Shown piece by piece: positions 24,345-34,816 of a DNA stretch of 64,000 bases. How positions within the stretch are numbered: the first letter of the stretch is position 1; each line of letters begins with the position of its first letter. The notes under the pieces were generated by a model. The model was given only the letters and a program-made list of their open reading frames with translations. It did no database searches and had not been told where the DNA came from. Origin of the DNA: Symsagittifera roscoffensis (taxonomy: Eukaryota; Xenacoelomorpha; Acoela; Convolutidae). The stretch spans positions 37,460,673 through 37,524,672 of the forward strand of contig NC_087066.1 of NCBI RefSeq assembly GCF_963678635.1, read 5' to 3'. Both the position numbers and the translations under genes were made by a program.

Positions 24345-24929
24345 TTAATTCGCGTAAGTCTTCTCCAGAACTCTCAGCATTTCGGGGTCGCCGCACAAAA
24401 TGATTCGCTCATGATCATTTGATCCACTGTCATACCGGATAAAATTTTCAAAAATTTCAGGGATCTCGAAATTTCGCGCAACGGGGATGGGCGGCATATT
24501 TACATCTAGCTGCTTACGAGTGCGAGCAGCCGTTCGGATCAGTTTGTCTTTACTTGGGAGAGCAAACTGAGTAGCCAAATCGTTGGTAATTGGCAAAACC
24601 GCACTGGCAACTGCAACAGTCGGGGTGAATCTCTCGCTGAGATCTTTTATATGCTTTATGACATTTCGGGCCTCCGATTTTCCCGCTGAAATGTCGTGGT
24701 TATGCTCTCCACGCGTCTCGATTAATTCGTTATTTTCAGTAATGGCAGTTGCTCGACATTTATGTGTTTGATATTTTGAGCAAATCCAGTTTTCTGTAAA
24801 CTTATTTTTTCGCTTGAAATAAAATTCATGGCCGGACGCTATAAGAATTGGCTTGTTTTTAGATGAAACTGTGAACTCGAAAGAAGACTCAATCATAATG
24901 TGTTTATTTTGTTTGCGTTTGCTTATCAC
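24345..24929 (-). CDS. FLYWCH-type zinc-finger protein (copy 2)
   Basis: Identical in sequence to the 194-residue ORF at 20916-21500: FLYWCH-like domain with W-I-C, C-R-A and H-N-H, then the MULE-type basic and proline stretch, and the same stop after VLEKTYAN. Because it lies in a fresh tandem copy, its intactness says nothing about selection. Confidence 0.7.
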   Translation of the reverse strand: MISKRKQNKHIMIESSFEFTVSSKNKPILIASGHEFYFKRKNKFTENWICSKYQTHKCRATAITENNELIETRGEHNHDISAGKSEARNVIKHIKDLSERFTPTVAVASAVLPITNDLATQFALPSKDKLIRTAARTRKQLDVNMPPIPVARNFEIPEIFENFIRYDSGSNDHERIILCGDPEMLRVLEKTYAN

Positions 24930-25975
24930 TTGAGTAAAGTATAAAGTGACTGTCAGAATTTAATTTTTGTCAGAATTTTTACGGCAAATTGTTTTGAATT
25001 AGCACAAGCAGCTTTTTTAGTAATCATAAAAGTTTAGCGAAAAGTCTAATTGAAAATAAATTACAAACCTGTAGATAAGAGTCTTATATAAATTATGAAG
25101 CCTCCTTTTAGCATGTATAACTAAGATAAACCAAGTTTTTCATTATGGTGCGTAAGTTAATTGCAGGATTAACTTTGGTGTGATAAGAGTTAAGATAAGG
25201 AATTCATAAAGCATTAATTTTAATAGTGAAATGACTAGGTGTTAAAATGTACTGTGTTAAACTGGAAAATAGGAGTTATATTGTTGTCGATTTAAATTGT
25301 TTAGTAGTGAAATGACTAAGTTTTAAAATGTACGGTGTTAAATTGTATGTCATTAAATTGTAGGACACCTATTTAACACAGAAACATTCTCGGTTTTATT
25401 TAATTCGCGATATATGCAAAATGCTCAATTCTGATCGGGAGTTACTTCGAAACATGCATTTTGCCCCCTGCCGTTGGTTGCGTTATTTTCATTTTGCGTC
25501 CTGTGTTCTGATTGATCGAGATTTTGATTTTGGTGAAAGAACCGGATTTTGGTTTTGCAAAAGTAAAACCATAGTATTTTTTGACTGCGCAAATATTCTC
25601 AGCGGTAAGGTTTTATTGTACTAAAAACACAATTAGCGGGGTCACTGGCGTTTCGTGACAGATAAAAAGTTAAACCAGTTTTTGACAGCGGCTTAAACTT
25701 GATGACAAAGTGAAAAGTTAATTCAAAAGTGATATTAATGCTTTTTGGTCGGTGTTTGCAAACCTGGCCTTTCAGAAACGTAGTGTATAAAATTTTCAAC
25801 CCACTTTTCCAAATCATTTGATGAATACTTTTTCTCCTCTATGATTGAAATTCAAGAAGCGAATAAAGAAATTCTCTACCCATTGGTTTCTAAGTGTTCT
25901 AGGCCAAACCCTACGCTAATATGGCCGCATCGTATTCCGTTCAAATATCCTTATGAGTATCGAAATCCTTCATAT

Positions 25976-26315
25976 CAGGGGCGGATCTGGGATTTTCTCG
26001 AGAGGGGGGGGGGACGGATTTTCAAAAATTTTCAAAAATTTTGTCGACCTTTTTTTAAGGTCGACCAAATTGATTTTTTGAGCTGTCCCAAAGCATTTTT
26101 TTCCCCTATTTTGGCCAAGTTTTCTGGGCCGCAAGCAAAAATTTGAAAAAACGGGCCAAAAAAGGCGTTTTTAGGCACTTTTTGGAAAATGTTGACCAAA
26201 AGTTGCGCTTTTTCGGCGCGCGCTCCCCCCTCAAATTTAGTACATGCCTTTAGAAAATTTTTAGGGTCCATCACCAAAAATGGATATTTTAAAATCGAAC
26301 AAAGAGAGGACCCCT
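25976..26315 (+). mobile_element. hAT-like MITE, right end lost
   Basis: Starts CAGGGGCGGATCTGGGATTT, CTCGAGAGGGG, and follows the inverted sequence of the complete copy at 28590-29024: GTCGACC, CCAAAGCA, then GCGCGCGCTCCCCCCTC and ACCAAAAATGGAT. It stops near GAGAGGACCCC. The expected CCGCCCCTG terminus is missing, so the copy is truncated. No coding capacity. Confidence 0.75.
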
Positions 26316-26419
26316 TGAGAGTCCTTTTTAAAAGTCCTATCGAGATCGAAGTGGTGTATTGGGTGTCCATTTTATCCTTGACATGGTCTTCTGTGTCCAT
26401 TGATCCCTCTCCTTGAATC

Positions 26420-28560
26420 ATTCCCACTGGAGTGACCTCCTCAACAAATTTTTATCGTAGTTTCTTTTTTACAGTATTTTCGGGTAATTGATTGGGCTGG
26501 GCATCGTTGTAGCATTTCGTATCTTGTTGTCTCAACCCTCCGCATCTTTGAAAGTTCCAATAACAATCCTTGTGGAATCTACTTTTTCTTGGTCCTCGAA
26601 CGTTGCTTAACGTTCAAATTTTATCTACAGTGCCTCAATCCTTTTTTTTGAAAACTTTCCACAAAATAATTTTTTTTTGAAAACTTTCCACAAAATAAGT
26701 TCTCTCGGTGTTTATGAAATCTCATCTATGAATGCGTTCGCCTGGGGAAACTCATTCAAGATTGAATCAACTAGGAATTGAATCTCAGCCAGCATTGCAG
26801 TTAACCCGTAATACCCCGTACGAAATTGGCATGCTCCGGTCAATTTTTATCCAATTGGCAAAACAATGCAATTCAAACTTCTTTCGTCGCTCTTTGCGAA
26901 TTAGCCGTACACACTCAAGAAGACTGCCTCTCTTTTTAGCCTATCAATTGGCCATAGTTTTGACTAAATTAATAATGTAGTTCCTGCGAATCGCAGAGGA
27001 CCTGTCAGTAGGCCTTAACAGTCCTGTAATCATCAATGTTCATCATCTGGTTTTGGTTTTTGGGAGCTTACTTCGTCAATCCTGTTGAGACCAATGCTAA
27101 TTTTACGGAGCCATCTTTTTTAAGCGTTTTTACTATGAGAGAAAAATCCAGATCTGAGAATTCACTCTATATGTTTATCTACTTTGCGGTCCATTATATC
27201 TTGTAAATTATTTGGCACGATATCGCCTTTTTGTTGTACTTAGACAAAATTTTTGAAAAATCCGATTGCAAATTTTAGTTCTTAACTTTGCCGATCCTGG
27301 AGCAGAGTTCATCTCTTCCTTGTCATCCGTTTGGTAACTCCCTTGTTCGGAGTGAGTTTTGTTTCTTCTTACCCTTGAATGCTCAAAAACTTTCCTCTTC
27401 AGTTGTTTTTGTATAAACTTCAGTCTCAATCTCAACATGATATCTGTTCCCATAAAAGACTGCTAGTTTCCTCCAATCACGCTACCATCGGATTGCGGTT
27501 TCCATCCATTTCTTGTCAACTTCACATGTGTTTGCCATTAAGTTCAGCTTGCTGATGCCGTAGCCCCTGAAATCGTCGTCTTCCTTATCCTTCGGTTTTC
27601 AGTCAAATTCTAGTCCCTCTAGTGTCTTCTTTAAATCTCTCACGTTAAAACTTGAAACTGGAGAAGCATTCTCAATTCAGTTTGGCATCTGGTGTCCGTT
27701 GATTGTGAGCATCATTTTTGGGCCAGCGATTGTTCATTTCCGTCTGATTGCCTTTTCCATGTAGTCATCTGAGCTCTCGAAAGATGACCAGCTGTACTTG
27801 CAAGCCCTCCTCACAAAACCTATCGAGTTACTGCACTGGGAACCCTATGTATCCAGGGCATCGTTTTCCGTGTCATATAGGTCCTCCCATTGGATCATTA
27901 TATCATTATAATTGGAATGGCCTCCTCGTGCTAGCTTTTTTCCTACAAAAACTTTTATGTGGTGTTCTGTTTTTCACAGTAGTTGCGGTTAATTGAGAAA
28001 GCTGGGCATTTTTGTAGCAATTCCTATCTTGTTGTCTCATTCGTCTGCGTCCTTGAAAGATTCATCGGCCACCCCTTGGGAACCCTCTTTGGGAATCCTT
28101 TTTTTTTCTTGGTCATCGAATGTTGTTAATTGGTTGGTTTTTTTTCTGTGGTTCCCCACTAGTGCTTAGATCCCCATCCCGGTTGTCCTAGTGATCCCAC
28201 TTTTTTCTACATCTCGGCGTAGTTGTCCGTTCTTTCATATAAACTTGTTATTTTCAAAGCTTACTCTGGTGTTTTGATCTCCCCACACAATTAACTTTGT
28301 GCATCACGGTATCGCATATTATGGTATAAATTTTTTCACCATTTTATTCTCTTGTACTTCGAGACTACATCTGATTGCCGTTCCGCTCAACTCCATGTAG
28401 AAAAATTTGAAACCTTCTCTATCTAATTGTTTTTCCGACAGCTTTTGATACATCTCTTAGGGTTCGTCTCTCTCTTTTTGAAATAAGGTTTCGCTTGTAT
28501 CCAGAAATTTTGGGTATCTAACTGTCTGCTTGTCAAGGTGAGGGTGTTCATTGAGCAGCG
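26420..28560 (-). pseudogene. Decayed protein-coding or retroelement region with internal repeats
   Basis: GC is slightly raised and broken minus-strand frames give protein-like pieces such as NEFPQANAFIDEISKHRENLF and SRVRRNKTHSEQGSYQTDD, with many stops. Two diverged copies of a segment of about 180 bp occur: TTGATTGGGCTGGGCATCG..TATCTTGTTGTCTCA near 26480, and TTGAGAAAGCTGGGCATTT..TATCTTGTTGTCTCA near 27990. I read this as an old inactivated element; the family is not recognised. Confidence 0.35.
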
Positions 28561-28589
28561 CCCATTGACGTTCATGCCATACGCATAAT

Positions 28590-29024
28590 CAGGGGCGGAT
28601 TTAGGGGGGGGGCGGGGTGGCGGCGGACGCCCTCCCCCCTCAGGGATTCGACCCCCTGCCGACCCAAAGGGTCCCCCCTTTGATACTTTTTCAGAAATCT
28701 ATTTTTGGCCGACCGACCCTAAAATTTTTCTAACGGCGCCTTTGGCGCCAATATATACTAACTTTGAGGGGGAGCGCGCGCCAAAAAAAAGCGATTTTTT
28801 TTGTCAAAATTTTTCAAAAAGTGCCCAAAAACGGCTTTTTGACTGTTTTTTTTAAAAATTTGCCTGCGGCGCAGAAAATTTAGCCAATATAGGGGCAAAA
28901 CAGTGCTTTGGGAGAGCTCGAAAAATCAATTTGGTCGACCTAAAAGAAAAAAAAGGTCGTCAAAATTTTGGAAAATTTTTTGAAAATCCGCCCCCCCCTC
29001 GAGAAAATCCTAGATCCGCCCCTG
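28590..29024. mobile_element. hAT-like MITE, complete, with 8-bp target-site duplication
   Basis: A 435-bp element from CAGGGGCGGATTTAGGGGGG to TCCTAGATCCGCCCCTG. It is bounded by the perfect 8-bp direct repeat CGCATAAT at 28582-28589 and 29025-29032. The ends are inverse copies (CAGGGGCGGAT / ATCCGCCCCTG). Inside are the palindrome GGCGCCTTTGGCGCC and GTCGACC. CAG...CTG ends and an 8-bp duplication are what hAT-superfamily elements leave. There is no ORF, so it was moved by a transposase encoded elsewhere. Confidence 0.9.
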
Positions 29025-29121
29025 CGCATAATTACAAACTCCAGATTAGGGTCCTCTCCCCAACTTTCTAGAATTTTCCGTTATTATCTGCTGGAAGACG
29101 GCCACGGAAACCTTAATTATT

Positions 29122-29473
29122 GTTCTGGCAAAGTTCGACTCTTTAACTAACAATTTTTGACTATTTTTTTTTGTTTTGAGCTTAAATTATCAAAAAGGTG
29201 TTTCAATTGTGATAATTTTTGTACGAGTATGGGCAATGAAGTTTTGCAAGTTTGAGACCATTAATGCGATATATTCCGTGATAATAACGCGCAACCAAAA
29301 AATTTTTCTCATAAAAAAACGCTGGAAATTGAGTTGACGCATGCTCTTTGGTCCATTTATTTTTTTAGCTACAAGCAAAACATACACTGTACGTCATCAA
29401 GACTTTTAGGTGAATTTTAATCCATAAATAGTCGGTTTGTTCATAGCTTTGCCCTGATACGATCAGTCATGTG
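29122..29473 (+). repeat. E repeat, strongly diverged copy
   Basis: Keeps the order AAGTTCGACTCTTTAACTA, TTTTTGTTTTGAGCTTAAAT, AATGCGATATATTCCG, TAATAACGCG and finally TTTGCCCTGATACGATCAGTC. Both hairpins are largely lost. Confidence 0.55.
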
Positions 29474-29634
29474 ATAAATTAAAACGAGTAATTTGCTCAT
29501 TATCTTACAGCAAATTATAGCTCATTATCTGATTTTGATAGCATATGCTCCCTGTTTGGAAGACGGAATTTTAAAGATAGAATCGATTGCTATCGAAAAA
29601 TTTTGTTTAAATTGTTATTTTTATAGTCCTTCAT

Positions 29635-29945
29635 TATTGCAAAATTAGACCTTGAAATCAATTGTATTTTATTTTAAATCAAATGGTTCGGTAAAAACGC
29701 GATCCATTAAGAGCCATTATTATGGATTAAAATCCACTTAAAATCCAATAAAAATGAATACAATGGATTATATATTCTAGACTTTTTTGCTAAATTTTTT
29801 CGTAGCGGGAGGATGTGAACGGGGTGGGGGATGCAAGTGAGGAGATTTAGGCGGGGTTGAGAAAATGGAAAAGGCGATGGAAGCCGGGGGGAAGGGGGAT
29901 TGTAAAGGTTGGGAGAGGGAGGGGGAGAGGAGGAGAGGAGGTGTC
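29635..29945. repeat. Repeat F copy 1: ATGGATT block followed by purine-rich G tract
   Basis: ATTGCAAAATTAGA, TCGGTAAAAACGCGATCCA, half-palindromes of the AATCCATTATAATGGATT type, then a G/A-only stretch (GGGGGGAAGGGGGATTGTAAAGG, GGGAGGGGGAGAGGAGGAGAGG) ending GTGTCATTAGCTG. The same series recurs at 30430-30733. The proline-rich open frames here are the antisense of the purine tract, not genes. Confidence 0.65.
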
Positions 29946-30429
29946 ATTAGCTGGAAGGACGACAAAGGACAACAATTGGATTAGGGAGAGTAAAAAAGGT
30001 CATTATGAAATGAGAAAAGAAAATTATGAAAAGGTTTTGAAGCAAACAAATGAAAACAAGATAACTTTTTGCTAAAAGACCAAATTAAACCTAGCTTTGT
30101 CTGGCTTAACGTGTATCGAGCCAAAAGCACATTTTACATTTTGAATATAATACACTGAGCTTAAAAAGTTTCAAAGAAGTGTATTAGAAAAAGTTTCCAT
30201 TTTATCTATGGAGCTTGTGTGCGGGTCGTTTCTACACATAGTAATTGATTTGCAAAACAGTGAGTGGGCAAATACAATTTTTTACAGAGAAATAAACACA
30301 ATTCTTATTCAAGCGTCATGCTCTTAGGTATCAACACCAAACTGATCATGGTTAGACTGGAATTTCATGGATAAAAATCGATTATAATGGAAAATTGTTG
30401 TTCAAATAGTTATATTTAGAGTCAATGGT

Positions 30430-30733
30430 TATTGTAAAATTAGAAAGTTAAATCAATGGTATTGTTTTTAAATTAAAATCAATGGTTTCGGTAAAAAACA
30501 CGATCCACTGAAAGCCATTTTTATGCATTATAATCCATTTAAAATGCATTAACTTTGAAAAAATGGAATATAATTTTTCGATTTTCTGCAGGGATGGGGG
30601 ATGTAAATGAAGAGGTTTAGGCGGGATTATAAAAAAGGAAGTGGGGATGTAGGCAGTGGGAGTGGGGGAGGAGGGGGTTGTAAAGGTTGGAGAGGGAGGA
30701 AGAGGGGGAGGAGAGGAGGTGTCATAAGCTGAA
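30430..30733. repeat. Repeat F copy 2: ATGGATT block followed by purine-rich G tract
   Basis: Same order as 29635-29945: ATTGTAAAATTAGA, TTCGGTAAAAAACACGATCCA, CATTATAATCCATT, then GGATGGGGGATGTAAATGA, GGGGGAGGAGGGGGTTGTAAAGG, GAGGAGAGGAGGTGTCATAAGCTG. Several runs of three or more G on one strand could form G-quadruplex or triplex DNA. Confidence 0.65.
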
Positions 30734-31197
30734 TTCTTCAAATTTAAGGGTGGAGCTCCAAGAACTTCTCTGAAAGTTTGAGAAACAAAGTCGGCTTCTT
30801 TAATCAGTATGGAAGAGCTGATGGTGACAAAAAAATATTATACACCATAAATTGGGAAACATCACCATATCGAACATCAGTGTAAAAACTTTGGTAGTTG
30901 TAGAATTTAATTTGGAACGATTTTTTAGTGCAGGAGAAATCGTAACAAAAATAAATCATGTCACGCTTTCAGAATTACAAAGTAAATTTAACAAGACTGC
31001 TCCTGAAGCCCCCAAGCCACGCATGATCCGACTACTCTTATGTCTATGGAATAGTGATTGCTTCAGATGAAACCTTCAAAAAACTAATTTATTTTTCAGA
31101 TTTTTTTTGCAAAAATCATCACCCTTTCGCTAAATAAAGTACAAACCTTTAGCACATAGCCAATTTTTAAGTAGATCAAATAAGCCTGCCGCAATTC

Positions 31198-31374
31198 AAT
31201 TTGGAACAGTTTTTAAGACGAATTAAATCTCCGCAATAATAGCTCAAAATTATAGCGCGTTAATTATCTCAAATTGGCCCAAATGGCAATCTCTAAACCC
31301 CCATATTTTTACAAAAAAGATCACAGGTAAAACGTCTGTTAAAATTTAAGCTCAGAAAAACAACACTTTTGGCC
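31198..31374 (-). repeat. E repeat split by a transposon, right-hand part of unit
   Basis: A minus-strand E copy (GGAACAGTTTTTAAGACG, ATAGCGCGTTAATTATC, AAACCCCCATA, GATCACAGG, GAGCTCAG..AACAACAC) that breaks off at CACTTTTGGCC (31364-31374). It resumes after the same 11 bases at 32796-32806. Confidence 0.7.
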
Positions 31375-31686
31375 GCAGAGACAATTCAGTCACAAACAAT
31401 TCAGCCGATTCAAAAATACAGAAAATTCAGTCAAAAAACTCAGACAATTCAGCCAAAGACAATTTGGCCTATTTAGATTAAAGAGACGAGATAAAAGTGC
31501 AATTTAAAATTTTTATAATTTGATCAGAGTCAGAAGATTTTCAACACTTTAACAAAGAAATGTGAAACATCAAATAACAAATTTCAAAGATCAAAACAAA
31601 CTTGCTCTGCATAAAACTTTAGGATATATGTACATTGAAGGTACAAAATTTTAAATACTTATGTATATGGTCTCGATTGAGATTAA

Positions 31687-32115
31687 GAGTTTGGGGAATT
31701 TTGTCGACGCTCTCAAGATTTTTTGGTTTTGGCATTGTTTCTAAGGCTTGCAGCCTGATTCGGCTTATACGCCAAAGAGAGGTTGAGTAAATCGGTATTG
31801 TCGGCGCTGCATAAAGAGGCAGGTCAATTTGGGCGTTGAAAACAATCTGTCGGGGAGCGTTACCAGTGTTTGCGGCTTTTTCTCGAACTTCGTTAGCAAA
31901 TTACTTAGCTTGAATTTTTGAGGGGCTCGGTAAAAAAGCGTGCTCGGTTTTTAAGGTGAATTGTTTGTTGCTGCTCGCACAAATAACCCACTGCTCTGCG
32001 ATTTCCAAATGTACATTGCCATTTAATGAGACCGTTCTTACGTTGGTTTTTTCCTGGTATCTTTAACCATCAAGACAAAGATGCTATTTCCGCGTTCAGA
32101 TAATACAATTTCCAT
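31687..32115 (-). pseudogene. MULE transposase N-terminal (FLYWCH region) remnant
   Basis: Starting MEIVLSERGNSIFVL, the frame shifts once and then reads VHLEIAEQWVICASSN, later IPIYSTSLWRISRIRLQALE and KPKNLESVDKIPQTL. This is the layout of the MULE N-terminal region (strand-rich FLYWCH start, then R-x-x-R-I-R and a proline/IP end), comparable with the intact ORF at 20916-21500. Frameshifts and an in-frame stop show that it is dead. Confidence 0.6.
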
Positions 32116-32364
32116 TTTAGGTCAACTTTTGCTAAGAGTGAATGAATGAGAATGATTCAGATAGTAATCAACCAGTTGTTCAAGCTAGTTGCTAATGAAG
32201 ATTAATCAATGAAAGACAATATTTTAATCGCAGTTAGTTTATCTTTTAAAAACGTTTTCAGTTTCAAATTAGCTTCAACCAACTCCCCAAATTACCTGAT
32301 AGGCGGTTGAACCCTCCCCCGCCTAATGCATGATAAAAATATCAGCTTAACTGTGTGGCCAGTA

Positions 32365-32385
32365 AGTGGTGGGGGGGGGGGGTGG
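32365..32385. repeat. Poly-G tract
   Basis: A run of about 13 G (GTGG...GGTGGTC) inside the MULE between the transposase remnant and the right TIR. Confidence 0.6.
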
Positions 32386-32795
32386 TCAACCCTTTAACTG
32401 ATATGCTTTATGACCGCCTCTAAAATTGACAATTTCGGGTTGCTTTCGTGTAAATTGGTTAACTTTTAAGTATTGTGCAGTTTTTTGTTGAGTTCAATTT
32501 TTGCTCAGCTACTATTCTAAAGTTGGAAACATAATGAATTGCATAAAGTTTCATTATGTTTAGGTACTTTTGGTTCCGTTAGTTTTATTTGTTTTAAGTG
32601 CATTTGAAAGGAATTAATTATAGGTCGTCTAATGAACGCTTTGATGTTTTGCCGCATGTGAAAAGTTTTTGCGCGCACGTTTTTAAACTTTAAAACTGTC
32701 TGAATAGTCTTTGGCCGAATTGATTCACTCATTTTGACTGAATTGCCTTAATTTGAAATCGGCTGAATTATCTGTGACCGAACTGTGTGAACGTG

Positions 32796-32876
32796 CACTT
32801 TTGGCCTACTATATGAAATTTTTGTGAAAAATGGCTAATAAAAAAGTCGAATTTTCAAAAGTCGGAACAAAAATTT
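32796..32876 (-). repeat. E repeat split by a transposon, left-hand part of unit
   Basis: Resumes the minus-strand E copy after the duplicated CACTTTTGGCC: AAAAATGGCTAATAAAAAAGTCG and finally AAAGTCGGAACAAAAA, which is the inverse of the E left end. Confidence 0.7.
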
Positions 32877-33259
32877 GCATAAATTATTCCAGAGCATAGC
32901 CAAATTTGTAGTTTTTGAAGCCCCATAATTTTACAAAAAAAATTGAAGTTTGATTTTTTTTCACATCTGAGCATACAATCAGGATGCTAACTCTTTGAGC
33001 CATTTGTGCAAAAAATGATGTATTTGATATATATGTTGATTTTGAAACTCTAAACTTAGTAAATCTAATTTACACTTCTCAACGGAAAAAATAGTTGAAC
33101 AGAATTTGTCTGGGGAACAAATCACCATGAGTACAAAGTCGAAACTTGTCTTCGAAAATTGGATCATAACATAATAATATGATCAAGAAGTGAATTTTCT
33201 ATGTGAAAGATTTTCGCTTCTGGTTACACTGGTAATAAAGATTTTTTCAAAAGCTCCAT

Positions 33260-33791
33260 TTACTTTAAAATTGACTCATTACGAAGGAAGCTTCGATAGG
33301 ATTTCGTAGGGGTCGTATCCAAATATTTCTCGTCTTTGAGGCTGAATGGAATCTTTAAATGCAGCTTGGTTTCCTTGTTTATTATTGCTTTTAAGTCATT
33401 CAACAACGTTTCCGTTCTTCTGAGATAGGTAATATTGAGAAAACAAGGATCCCAAACACTAATTTGAGGTCTGAAGTGGTGGTCGTTGTTGTTATTCTCA
33501 ACTAAATTGATGAAATATTCGCGAATAGTCCAATTTTGTCCGTTCAAGTCATTGTGTTGGAGGACTTTGTTGTAGTAAGCTGAAACAGCGCGTTCAAAAG
33601 GGTCCCTGACAAACATAAACCCAAACCAATTATTTCCATCCATTGGCCTTTTTTGAACCCCTCTTTGCGTTGTCTTGGCAAATTTTTTGTCGAAGATCGG
33701 ATGAATATACATCCTTGGTTGTTAGTGGTGAAAATATGGCGAGAATATGGCACCGCGAGTTGAAGACCCTTAAACATATCAACTCTCCTTA
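33260..33791 (-). CDS. Carbohydrate sulfotransferase (Sulfotransfer_2 type), central exon with a frame break
   Basis: Golgi type II enzymes of this family (HNK-1/chondroitin/dermatan sulfotransferases) move sulfate from PAPS to glycans. The 3'-phosphate-binding motif is clear: FVRDPFERAVSAYYNK. It is followed by HFRPQISVWDPCFLNI and YLRRTETLLNDLKAI, the usual 'H..PQ..C......Y.....ET...D' order. The first part (MFKGLQLAVPYSRHIF, 33777 down) is in another frame from the rest (MYIHPIFDKKFA, 33712 down). The switch is near 33715 with a TAA in the second frame just upstream, so one base seems lost here, or there is a sequencing error. A donor-like AAA|GTAAAT lies at the 3' end, so a further C-terminal exon is expected, perhaps near 33060-33100 (KCKLDLLSLEF), though I could not match its phase. 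Confidence 0.72.
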
Positions 33792-34523
33792 GAGAGTTGA
33801 ATAGCTAGTTTTTTGGTTCTTTAATCTTAACCTTGTCGTCTTTATCTTAATCAAAATTTTAAACTGAGTTCATGGTTTTGTGATTTAGCTTTAAGATGTT
33901 TATCGACTAAAAATTCGTTTTATGGCGGCCTATATCAAATAAAATTGTGCTTTGTTTTCCTTGAAATTAAAAAAAAATTGTTCGAGCTCCGAGGCTCGTA
34001 ATGTGGTATGCAAAAGGTCAGGAGCGACCACACTTCCACCCTCAAAAATGGAAGTCAAAGTTTACTTACAGATTAAAGAGGCCCTTTGGTAATCTTACAT
34101 TAATTTTCAGTTTAATTTTCCTTTGGCGCTAAAAACGCACTTGAAGGTGGCAAAAAACAGCTTAAAATTCTGTCCAAAACGCAGAACTACCTTGAAAATA
34201 AATAACCATTTCATGGTTCCAGAGAGTTTGAAAAACCGAAATGACTAGCCTGAAACAAAGTCGTCAAAAACTTTGAATAAACATATATACTTCACAATAT
34301 CTTTCACCACAAAAATTTTTCTACGCCGTAATGAGCTGTTTGTGGATCATCAATCTTGATCAAATGATAAAAACAGTTCCCTAGGCAGTTAACTGGCCTT
34401 TTTGGTGTTCTTCCAACCTTCCTCCAAGACAGAATAAAAATCTTCGGTTTCAAAATTTTTGTAAATTATAAAATTAAATTTTTCTCTTCTTGACAGGAAA
34501 ATTTTAGTGATAGATTTTTTAAC

Positions 34524-34726
34524 TGACCGCTTTTCGGCACTACGCAATCGAGCGTCTTCTCTCTTTCAAATATGGTCACGATTGGTATGTCGTCTATTGT
34601 TTGGTTGTACTTCCAATTTCTACAGAAGTTCTCCACGTATTTCATGCGGTTTGTAATCTCTTGTTCGGCATTTTGCAAACTCGCTTCTTTTTGAAAAAAA
34701 CTTACAGCATTTTTAGCAAAAACCAA
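34524..34726 (-). CDS. Carbohydrate sulfotransferase, upstream exon with 5'-PSB motif
   Basis: The exon reads FCRNWKYN...TLDCVVPKSG, matching the 5'-phosphosulfate-binding loop of the family (usually '.YCyvPKvGCTNWK'). Possible donors are AGCG|GTCAGT (exon end 34528) or GTCA|GTTAAA (end 34524). The latter joins in phase to an acceptor CTCTAAG at about 33792 in the next exon. The exon's start is uncertain; ATG at 34726 may be internal, with a T-rich acceptor just downstream of it. N-terminal exons with the membrane anchor are not seen. The gene lies antisense inside the GPCR's last intron. Confidence 0.65.
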
Positions 34727-34816
34727 ACAAAGTTTGAGAATTTTAATCCATTATTTTCTACTGGTAGTCTTAAAATTGAATTCCAAATCTGATAATTTTG
34801 AGTAGAAGTTAATTCG

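Larger units (their letters stand above)
22127..25558. repeat. 3.43 kb tandem duplication, copy 2
   Basis: Head-to-tail copy of 18697-22126, ending at GGTTTTGC before AAAAGTAAAACC. Near-identity over 3.43 kb including non-coding DNA means the duplication is very young or artefactual. It contains the same GCCCG patch, integrase remnant and FLYWCH ORF. Confidence 0.92.
31375..32795 (-). mobile_element. MULE (Mutator-like) transposon, decayed, with long TIRs
   Basis: About 100-bp imperfect terminal inverted repeats: left 31375-31475 and right 32695-32795. Both read GTCACA...AATTCAGCCGATT, then AATTCAGTCAAAA and GCCAAAGAC from the outside in. The 11-bp direct repeat CACTTTTGGCC flanks it (31364-31374 and 32796-32806). 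Long TIRs plus a 9-11 bp duplication are typical of MULEs. The minus-strand remnant at 31687-32115 agrees. At 1.42 kb the catalytic half is missing. Confidence 0.82.

Noticed and set aside
30448-30741. Proline-rich minus-strand ORF (also 29777-29965)
   Set aside because: It is the antisense reading of the purine-rich G tract; low-complexity composition explains it.
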